Shown here in pieces: positions 34,519 to 40,347 of a DNA stretch of 40,347 nucleotides. Under the pieces are notes generated by a model that was not told the DNA's origin, made no database searches, and saw only the letters and a list, made by a program, of their open reading frames with translations. The stretch is from NCBI RefSeq assembly GCF_002835995.1, contig NZ_PJBZ01000072.1, positions 1-40,347 of the forward strand, given 5' to 3'. The stretch comes from Psychromonas sp. Urea-02u-13 (GTDB lineage: Bacteria > Pseudomonadota > Gammaproteobacteria > Enterobacterales > Psychromonadaceae). Numbering within the stretch: the first letter of the stretch is position 1; each line of letters opens with the position of its first letter. A program made the translations under genes and the position numbers.

Positions 34519-35808
34519 TTACGGTAAGTTTTTAATCGATTGCACCATCTCAATCAGTCGCCCTAATATTTTCTCACCATCAACACCCAGTCCATTATGC
34601 TCATATTCGTTAGTGATCCACGCTTTTGAGTTGCCAATATTAGCTAATGTTTCACGGCTGTAATCAAACTCAACGTACATGTCATCCGCATAAACCGCAC
34701 AGGCAACAGGCACTTGGTTATTCGCTAATATCGATGCATCATACAATTGCCCCCAATCCTGTTTTTCCGCTAATAATTGCGCAGCTGCTTGTAACGGTTT
34801 TAAAGTCGCTAACTGCTCAAACATCCACGGATAAACCATCTCACCTGTAAAATAGAAGTTGTCACCACTTGCATAATTAAACTGTGGAAATTCATCCCTA
34901 ACTCGGTGAGCAGACCAATTAGATGCCTCGCCTTGATTGTAAATTTGTTCATGTAATAACGCATAAATAGGATTGGTTAAATAGCTTTGCTCTTGTTGCA
35001 TCTGGTTCAAAAAAGAGTAACTCAGTTGCTTGTTGCCATTCACATTAATAAAAGCACTTTCTAGCAACATGTAAAGCCCAATATTGGCATTGCCTCGCCC
35101 TAAGTTAATACCAATTAACTGTAGTTGTTCGACGGTAAATTTTTGACCATTAGGCAATAACACAGTGTTTTTACTAAGAAAGGACGCAATCTCCTGACAC
35201 AGAAATTGTGCGTGAGGGAACTGCACAAAGAAAGCCTTATTTTTGTCTGTCACACGTTGATAAGTCGCTTGGTAGACCTGATCTGCAGAGCGTTTAATGG
35301 ACGGAATGCCACCAGTAATAAAACAATGCAATAAACTCCGTGGAAATAACGAAAGGTAAGTCAGCGTACAAAACCCACCAAAACTTTGTCCTAGTGTTGC
35401 CCATTTTTCAATGCCAAGCAGAGCACGAATGGCTTCTGCATCACGCACTATATTGTCAGCTCGAAAATGGCTAAGGTATAAAGCTTGCTCTGATGGCGTT
35501 AAATGCGCTAACGATTGATGATTAATGGCACTACTCTGGCCAGTGCCACGTTGGTCTAACAGTAAAACACGGTATTGCTGCAGGGCACGTTTCAACCATC
35601 CCGATGAAGCACTTGCGCGAGGCCCTTCAAAGCCAGGTCCACCTTGTAGATAAACCAACCACGGTAAGTCATCATCCTGTTTATCTAAGGCGACTAACTC
35701 CCGCGTAAAGACTTGAATTTGTTGGCTATCTGCTTGCTGATAATCTAATGGTAAGTGAAAGTTATGTTGCGAATAAAGTACGTTATTGTCAATAAACTGC
35801 GCTTGCAT
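34519..35808 (-). CDS. Prolyl aminopeptidase-like alpha/beta hydrolase (family S33)
   Basis: This 429-residue enzyme resembles the longer prolyl aminopeptidases, such as that of Aeromonas sobria. These remove N-terminal proline from peptides. The oxyanion-hole region is LQGGPGFEG (54-62), DQRGTG follows (85-90), and the nucleophile elbow GQSFGG has Ser142. The C-terminal part contains a further Asp/His pair, likely in AVYADDMYVEFDYS and NEYEHNGLG. Residues about 190-330 form the cap. No signal peptide is present. It is monocistronic. Confidence 0.88.
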   Translation of the reverse strand: MQAQFIDNNVLYSQHNFHLPLDYQQADSQQIQVFTRELVALDKQDDDLPWLVYLQGGPGFEGPRASASSGWLKRALQQYRVLLLDQRGTGQSSAINHQSLAHLTPSEQALYLSHFRADNIVRDAEAIRALLGIEKWATLGQSFGGFCTLTYLSLFPRSLLHCFITGGIPSIKRSADQVYQATYQRVTDKNKAFFVQFPHAQFLCQEIASFLSKNTVLLPNGQKFTVEQLQLIGINLGRGNANIGLYMLLESAFINVNGNKQLSYSFLNQMQQEQSYLTNPIYALLHEQIYNQGEASNWSAHRVRDEFPQFNYASGDNFYFTGEMVYPWMFEQLATLKPLQAAAQLLAEKQDWGQLYDASILANNQVPVACAVYADDMYVEFDYSRETLANIGNSKAWITNEYEHNGLGVDGEKILGRLIEMVQSIKNLP

Positions 35809-35870
35809 TAGGCTTGTCCTTTAAAAATATAAGCATCAACATTACCAGCAACCTGACAATAAAAACACAG

Positions 35871-36024
35871 TATATCCCCCTATTTCCTCAAGATATTTTG
35901 TCAGGCACAAGCTCGGTAGGCCAAGGCAACTTATAGCAATCTAGGTCGTTATAAAATGTCGACTTAACATGCCGAGACTTCAATTTTCCTTGCTGACTTT
36001 GCATCTTGACCTAGCATGGGTATA
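35871..36024. repeat. MITE-like element, family C
   Basis: The left end reads TATATCCCCCTATTTCCTCA and the right end, on the minus strand, TATACCCATGCTAGGTCA; both continue AAGAT, so the ends form imperfect inverted repeats. The interior includes CTAGGTC (35941) and GACCTAG (36008) as a further inverted pair. Its style recalls TATACCC-ended repeats of Vibrio relatives. No reading frame is present. Confidence 0.45.
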
Positions 36025-36377
36025 AATAGCGTTATCAGAAAAGCTAAATAACCAGGACTCAGGTTAAATACAAAAATGGCGAATTTCACGACTCGCGTTT
36101 AAAGTTATCATTAATACAATTTCCTGATCTTTAAGAAATAGAGTGAGTTTCTGCACAGCGGAAAATACAATAATAAGGCTTAGCGAAAAGTATGATGAAT
36201 TAACCATCAGTTAAATCAGAGGCCTCTGAACAAAGATGGATATCCAACTTTCCGCCTTATAACTGAATTACAACATCAAACATTGATATTTTTTAGATTT
36301 TACTTGAATAAGCATAACGTTAGCTATGGAGACTCACCCATAAATGCTTTAGCATGTCTTGCCTATAATTAGGTGCT

Positions 36378-36541
36378 AATACCAACCGAATTTAATATGT
36401 GATCAGCCTTGCTGGTTTAAGCGAACGCTATCTACGTGATGAGTTTTGAAAGGAGAATAACTACTTCCTGCAACTCATGCCTTGATAGCACACGCTTTTC
36501 CTGCGCAATACAAGATCACATATTTAATGCACTTGGTATAA
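36378..36541. repeat. MITE-like element, family B, copy 2
   Basis: The inverted ends are ATACCAACCGAATTTAATAT and ATACCAAGTGCATTAAATAT (minus strand), and both continue GTGATC. The interior contains TTGCTGGTTTAAG and GAGTTTTGAAAGGAGAATAAC, which match TTGCTGGTTAAAAG and AAGTTTTGTAAAGGGAACAAC in the copy at 11003-11110. At 164 bp it is longer than copy 1, and no protein is encoded. Confidence 0.78.
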
Positions 36542-36565
36542 CATAAAATTTATCATGGAGGATCT

Positions 36566-37315
36566 ATGTCACAACAAGATGCAACAGCATTAAAAGATAA
36601 AATGATTAACAAACGCCAAGCTAAAATAATGCAGTCGACCATCAGCAGTATTGATGCACTTCCAATGATAGCGCATGGCAGCGAGTTAACCTTTGACCTA
36701 GTGACCCCCATTGGCACCCGTCTTTCCAGTAAAGCGAGTTTTATTGGCGGCCATGGCCACAAATATATCCTAATGGAAATGCCTGAAGTTCAAGATGACG
36801 ATAAGGACTATTTCTTTCAAGAAGGATTTTGGATGGAAGTCAGTGTAATTTCATCGAGAGGCCGTGGTGCGCATATTAGTTTTAAAAGCCAATTGATACA
36901 TATTATTGAAGCGCCCGTCGCAATGATATTACTGTCACTGCCTCAATCAATGCAAATATATCAACTGCGTAAAGAGCCCCGTTACGATGTGGCATTGATG
37001 GCACAAGCATTAACCAACAATCATAAATTTGAGTGCAAAATACACGATTTGTCTAAAGGTGGATGCCGATTAGTGACTTCTGTACTCAATAAAACCCTAG
37101 ATATTGGTGATAACGTGGTGATCAGTGTGACTCATCAGGGAAAATCTATCACAGAATCAGCGCAATTAATTGGTGAAGTCTGCAACTTACAAAGCTCCAT
37201 CAATCACTCAGAGTATGGTTTAAGATTTAGCGGTGACGGCCAAAAAAACGTGAAATTATTACTAGGGAAACTCAAATTTGATGGCACTAAACTTGCGATA
37301 ACTAAGGCTAGCTAA
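36566..37315 (+). CDS. PilZ-domain c-di-GMP receptor
   Basis: This 249-residue protein has a YcgR-like N-terminal domain (about 30-125) and a C-terminal PilZ domain. The c-di-GMP motif is seen as R135-KEP-R139 (RKEPRYDV) and D161-LSKGG-C, the RxxxR and (D/N)xSxxG elements. Proteins of this architecture slow flagella or alter exopolysaccharide or other surface functions when c-di-GMP rises. GGAGG precedes the ATG. It is monocistronic and lies just after the family B repeat, which could affect its promoter. Confidence 0.92.
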   Translation: MSQQDATALKDKMINKRQAKIMQSTISSIDALPMIAHGSELTFDLVTPIGTRLSSKASFIGGHGHKYILMEMPEVQDDDKDYFFQEGFWMEVSVISSRGRGAHISFKSQLIHIIEAPVAMILLSLPQSMQIYQLRKEPRYDVALMAQALTNNHKFECKIHDLSKGGCRLVTSVLNKTLDIGDNVVISVTHQGKSITESAQLIGEVCNLQSSINHSEYGLRFSGDGQKNVKLLLGKLKFDGTKLAITKAS

Positions 37316-37357
37316 ACATTAACGACATAACGAATAACAAACGATGCATTCAAATTT

Positions 37358-37561
37358 TTATATCGCATGATTAATCCACTCAATAAAACGGTGGTATAAA
37401 AACATCCGCTCAATACTCTCCTTTCTAAAATTAGCTTCGCCACACAAAAACTGACAACAATAAGCGTTAAATCCTAAGGCTAATACGTCTATTTCCAAAG
37501 TGCATCGAACTTTATTTGTTGGGTGCACCTGTTTATAATGCGCCCCAAAAGGCATTGGCAT
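37358..37561 (-). CDS. Possible small protein, unknown
   Basis: This 67-residue frame on the minus strand fills the gap between the PilZ gene and a small plus-strand gene. It contains three cysteines in FNAYCCQFLCGEANF and ends ERMFLYHRFIEWINHAI. The composition is protein-like, but there is no family resemblance and no strong ribosome site. It may be a real small orphan or chance. Confidence 0.35.
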   Translation of the reverse strand: MPMPFGAHYKQVHPTNKVRCTLEIDVLALGFNAYCCQFLCGEANFRKESIERMFLYHRFIEWINHAI

Positions 37562-37602
37562 TCAAGAAACACGGATGCTATCAACAGTAAACACAGGCCA
37601 GT

Positions 37603-37857
37603 ATGAAAATAATATTAGCAATGTTTGGAATTCAATTCTTAATCGTATTGGTAACCGCGCTATCAAAAATCGCTGCGGGTTCTTCGGAATCAAGAGATAA
37701 TAAACGCATTTCTGTCATTACTTCTGAAATTGAGAAAATACAGCGGCAAGACCTCTTTGGTGACGATAAATCAGAAAAATCTCAAAGAAGACGTAATGCC
37801 CGTAAAATACGTTTATTTGCAGAGCGCGAACTGTTATTTTCTAAATATAATGATTGA
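37603..37857 (+). CDS. Small single-pass membrane protein, unknown
   Basis: This 84-residue protein has one N-terminal membrane helix (MKIILAMFGIQFLIVLVTAL). The rest is a charged, probably helical cytosolic tail with basic clusters (SQRRRNARKIRLFAERELLF). I do not recognise the family. The helix has the length of an uncleaved signal anchor. It stands alone; the START-domain gene follows after 195 bases. Confidence 0.6.
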   Translation: MKIILAMFGIQFLIVLVTALSKIAAGSSESRDNKRISVITSEIEKIQRQDLFGDDKSEKSQRRRNARKIRLFAERELLFSKYND

Positions 37858-38052
37858 TCATATAGCACAAAAACCGTCATTCTAAGCGCCCAACACAACT
37901 TTTCTGTTAAACCTCACATTAATACATAACTTCAATCTATCACCATTAAATGATCAGCTATTATTGAAAAATCAATTGGCCATTTTTGTCATACCGATTC
38001 AAGCTCTCCATAGAAAAATAAATCATATCGACTTTACAGTTAAGGTTTCTGG

Positions 38053-38709
38053 ATGAACACGCCACTTAAAATATTAAAAAACTGTTTTTTGTTTACATCG
38101 ATAACACTACTTGCGGGTTGTGCCATCGTGCATCAGGAAGAAGAAGTACCACTAAAATCGCAACAGAAATACAATCCTAATTTTCAGGTTAAATTAAACC
38201 AATACCAACAAAGCAATTTCAAACAAGTTGAGGCGACCTTCTTTACTCAGCAACCCAAAGAGCTGGTATTTCGCGTGTTATCAAATATCGAACAAACATC
38301 TCAATGGTTACAACGCTTAGACAGCTTAGAAGTATTGACTGTTTATAATAATCATCAATATCTATTACGTACTGTCATTAATAGCCCTTGGCCCTTTAAA
38401 AACCGAGAACTGATCACCTGTGTGGATACTTTTTTTGAAGAGGATAATACCACAATCAATATTTATTCATGCAGTGAGAGAGTCGAAAGTGATGAAGTTA
38501 ATCTGCGTTTATCACAGCTTGAATCAAGTTGGAAAATAACAAAAATAAGCGATTCATTGGTGGAAGTAAATTATAAAGCTTGGCTCGACCCCGCGGGTAT
38601 CGTGCCAGCCTTTATTTTTAACAGTGAACTGATTGATGGTACTAAAGCGGATTTCATTAAACTTCAAGCTATTATCAATGATGCGTCGTTAGATCAGTAC
38701 AGCTATTAA
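38053..38709 (+). CDS. START-domain lipoprotein
   Basis: This 218-residue lipoprotein has the lipobox LAGC with Cys23. Residues about 55-210 form a START-like lipid-binding domain: LVFRVLSNIEQTSQWLQRLD, then RTVINSPWPFKNRELITCVD, which is the strand pattern typical of bacterial START proteins, and VNYKAWLDPAGIVPAFIFNS. It may bind a hydrophobic ligand at the envelope. Function is not established for the bacterial group. It is monocistronic and converges on the Na/Pi transporter gene. Confidence 0.88.
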   Translation: MNTPLKILKNCFLFTSITLLAGCAIVHQEEEVPLKSQQKYNPNFQVKLNQYQQSNFKQVEATFFTQQPKELVFRVLSNIEQTSQWLQRLDSLEVLTVYNNHQYLLRTVINSPWPFKNRELITCVDTFFEEDNTTINIYSCSERVESDEVNLRLSQLESSWKITKISDSLVEVNYKAWLDPAGIVPAFIFNSELIDGTKADFIKLQAIINDASLDQYSY

Positions 38710-38713
38710 ACTA

Positions 38714-38756
38714 ACTTCATTCCTAAGGTCCGCTAAGGCCTACATAGAAATGAAGT
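38714..38756. terminator. Weak hairpin between converging genes
   Basis: ACTTCATT pairs with AATGAAGT around a 27-base loop between the START-domain and Na/Pi genes. It is weak and has no clear T-run, so this is a tentative call. Confidence 0.35.
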
Positions 38757-38783
38757 GATTGCAGTTTTTATTACCTAACGACT

Positions 38784-39923
38784 CTAGCGGACACCAACCA
38801 TAATCAAACCCGGTACCACAAAGAAGGTGCCGATAACGTATGCCAGAGCGAGTAGTTTATTATTAGTGCCCACTTCCGCTAAACGCTCAGCAAGTTTTAA
38901 TGGAATTTCACGTAATACTGGTATGCCGTAAATAATAATAACCGCTAAGAAGTTGAATAAGAAATGTACCAGTGCAATGGTTAAAGCAGCTTCAGATGCA
39001 GCGCCAGAAATCGCAGTTGCAGCCAGTAATGCGGTAATAGTTGTACCGATATTAGAGCCTAGTGTGAATGGGTATATTTGACGTGTCGTAAACATGCCAC
39101 TGCCCGCTAATGGAATCATTAAACTTGTCGTTGTTGAAGACGATTGCACCATCACAGTCATTAACGCGCCCGAAGCAATGCCCGTCACAGGACCTTTACC
39201 GATTGTATTATGTAATATGTTTTTTGCTCGTCCCACTAACACGGTTTTTAATACTTTTCCTAAAAAGGTAACCGAGAATAAGATAATTAAGACACCTGCA
39301 ACCACCATAGCGATACCAACCATTTTCCCCGGTATAAAAGAAACTAAATCACTGACAAAGTTAACCCCAGGTTTAGTTAAGGCTTTCATGAAATTAAACT
39401 CTTTCATTGAAACATTGGCACTACCGATAAAGAAATGTGCTAATGCAGTCGCTAATTTCTCAAGGAAACCGAACATCATCTCAAGGGGTAAGAAAATCAT
39501 CACTGCCATTAAGTTAAAGAAATCGTGCACAGTCGCAGCACTAAAAGCCCGTTTAAACTCCGCTTTATCACGAACGTGACCAATTGAAACAATCGTATTA
39601 GTAATAGTTGTACCAATGTTAGCACCCATTATCATCGGGATAGCGATAGAAAGTGGTAAACCACCCGCAACCAGTCCAACAATAACAGCCGTTACCGTTG
39701 ATGAAGATTGTACTAAAGCCGTTGCTAACGTACCAAGAATAAGTGCGACAAAAGGATTCGTCACAAATTGGAATATTTGCTCTGCACCAGCAGTACCGCC
39801 AGAGAAGATTTTAAAACCACTACTAACCGTGCTTACAGCAACTAACATGCTGTAAATTAAAAAGAAAACGGCAGCCCAATTAAAGAATTTATTTGTTTGT
39901 TTAAACTTGTTGAACACATTCAT
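38784..39923 (-). CDS. Na/Pi cotransporter family protein
   Basis: This 379-residue protein is a type II Na/Pi cotransporter (NptA/PhoU-less form) that brings in phosphate with sodium. Both halves carry the inverted-repeat signature: QSSSTVTAVIVGLVAGG (from residue 72) and VQSSSTTTSLMIPLAGSG (about 257-274). GANIGTTITNTIVS and GSNIGTTITALLAA follow each. At least eight membrane helices are visible. No PhoU-like tail follows, so it is of the short type. The PhoB box at 40022-40040 suggests induction by phosphate shortage. Confidence 0.92.
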   Translation of the reverse strand: MNVFNKFKQTNKFFNWAAVFFLIYSMLVAVSTVSSGFKIFSGGTAGAEQIFQFVTNPFVALILGTLATALVQSSSTVTAVIVGLVAGGLPLSIAIPMIMGANIGTTITNTIVSIGHVRDKAEFKRAFSAATVHDFFNLMAVMIFLPLEMMFGFLEKLATALAHFFIGSANVSMKEFNFMKALTKPGVNFVSDLVSFIPGKMVGIAMVVAGVLIILFSVTFLGKVLKTVLVGRAKNILHNTIGKGPVTGIASGALMTVMVQSSSTTTSLMIPLAGSGMFTTRQIYPFTLGSNIGTTITALLAATAISGAASEAALTIALVHFLFNFLAVIIIYGIPVLREIPLKLAERLAEVGTNNKLLALAYVIGTFFVVPGLIMVGVR

Positions 39924-40021
39924 GGTTGTTACCTATTGTGTAATCGGTTAAATGCTATTGCTCGTCACTCAATGTGACATTTATGTTTTAGTTTTTTGAC
40001 AAGCGCATTAAAACAGATGAA

Positions 40022-40040
40022 TATGACAGAAATGTGACAG
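40022..40040 (-). promoter_or_regulatory. PhoB box upstream of the Na/Pi gene
   Basis: On the minus strand CTGTCACATTTCTGTCATA has two CTGTCA repeats 11 bases apart, the form of a Pho box. A third, weaker CTGTTTT follows at the next helical turn. The box is about 100 bases before the start at 39923, and a TTTAAT-type -10 can be placed about 10 bases downstream. Confidence 0.82.
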
Positions 40041-40084
40041 TTGAATATCAGTTTAGAAAAGCAGTGAAATACCCACTAAGAAAT

Positions 40085-40347
40085 GGGCTCTGTTCCATAA
40101 CAGTGTTGCAGTATTTAATATATGAATGTTTAAACTTACAACTGTTGCTATATGGCGCTGTTGTATTTGAGTGTTGGTTACATTTTCTAGTTAATTTCAA
40201 AGCGCATATTCAACCCAGGCCTAATCGGAATGTTCTTTATTTTGTGTCATAAATCGAAACCAACTTAGATAATTCTCCAAATAGTCTGTGCCAACACCAC
40301 AAAATCGCTTTAGCCAAGACTTCCAACGCATCATGTAATTGTTCAAC
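40085..40347 (-). mobile_element. End of an insertion sequence, probably IS1595/ISXO2-like
   Basis: GGGCTCTGTTCCATAACAGT at 40085-40104 has the form of an IS terminal repeat. Inside, about 117 bases further on, a minus-strand frame enters from the right edge and ends at a TAG. The other end of the element is beyond the window, so no target duplication can be seen. Confidence 0.55.
40221..40347 (-). CDS. Transposase, C-terminal part
   Basis: The last 41 codons of a protein enter from the right edge. The readable part includes RWKSWLKRFCGVGTDYLENY and LSWFRFMTQ before the TAG at 40221. The pattern of a basic Trp-rich helix, then YLxNYLxWFR, is like the C-terminus of IS1595/ISXO2-type transposases. 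Most of the protein, including any DDE residues, is outside the window. Confidence 0.55.
   Translation of the reverse strand, partial: LNNYMMRWKSWLKRFCGVGTDYLENYLSWFRFMTQNKEHSD

Larger units (their letters stand above)
35809..36565. other. Long intergenic region made largely of small repeats
   Basis: These 757 bases hold two inverted-repeat elements (35871-36024 and 36378-36541) and the 12-base palindrome CAGAGGCCTCTG at 36217-36228. No coding sequence is evident. The SD GGAGG lies seven bases before the PilZ gene start. Confidence 0.6.

Noticed and set aside
40034-40252. A 72-residue plus-strand frame near the right edge
   Set aside because: It crosses the insertion-sequence end and runs opposite the transposase tail, so it is a shadow.

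Overview
The window looks like chromosomal DNA of a marine gammaproteobacterium of the Alteromonadales/Vibrionales type; Psychromonadaceae or Moritellaceae would fit, but this is a judgement from low GC content, gene families and repeat types, not from a marker gene. The regulatory sites support a gammaproteobacterium: a MetJ operator before metNIQ, a Fur box before bfd and a PhoB box before a Na/Pi transporter. There are no rRNA or tRNA genes, no CRISPR array and no prophage. Most genes are single or in short operons.

Layout. 1-2170 (all minus): a partial TauE/SafE permease, an ABM-family monooxygenase, a small membrane protein, a GNAT acetyltransferase and a DUF805 protein. 2686-3510: an HDOD signalling protein. 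3600-3870: a small inverted-repeat element and a terminator. 3951-5849: a methyl-accepting chemotaxis receptor broken by two in-frame TAA codons. 6059-8482: a small exported basic protein and an MscS-type channel. 8662-11004: a rhodanese/NIPSNAP/GNAT run divergent from a LysR regulator. 11120-14164: a YfcA-like permease divergent from a GcvA-like LysR regulator, then two proteins of unknown function. 14838-15950: a periplasmic sugar-type binding protein. 16144-16944: a decayed ChbG/YdjC deacetylase. 17362-18599: iron storage, with two complementary bacterioferritin subunits and bacterioferritin-associated ferredoxin. 19477-22235: the metNIQ operon with operator and terminator. 22307-23536: an unknown protein and an RBBP9-type hydrolase. 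23867-27608: two spondin-domain exported proteins followed by an OmpR-type response regulator and a histidine kinase. 27767-29003: DUF3297 and MYG1 proteins. 29563-32707: a SPOR lipoprotein and an 800-residue usher-like outer-membrane protein that also ends in a SPOR-like domain. 32831-35808: a B12-binding radical SAM protein and a prolyl aminopeptidase-like enzyme. 36566-38709: a PilZ protein, small proteins and a START-domain lipoprotein. 38784-40040: a Na/Pi cotransporter with its PhoB box. 40085 to the end: the end of an insertion sequence.

The best candidate for an undescribed system is the pair at 29563-32707. Both products carry related C-terminal SPOR-like domains, one on an inner- or outer-membrane lipoprotein and one on an usher-like barrel, and no chaperone or pilin gene is nearby. 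The spondin-pair plus two-component operon is second. The window is also rich in short non-autonomous inverted-repeat elements: at least three families, one with two clear copies and a third, decayed copy. Two broken genes suggest continuing gene loss.
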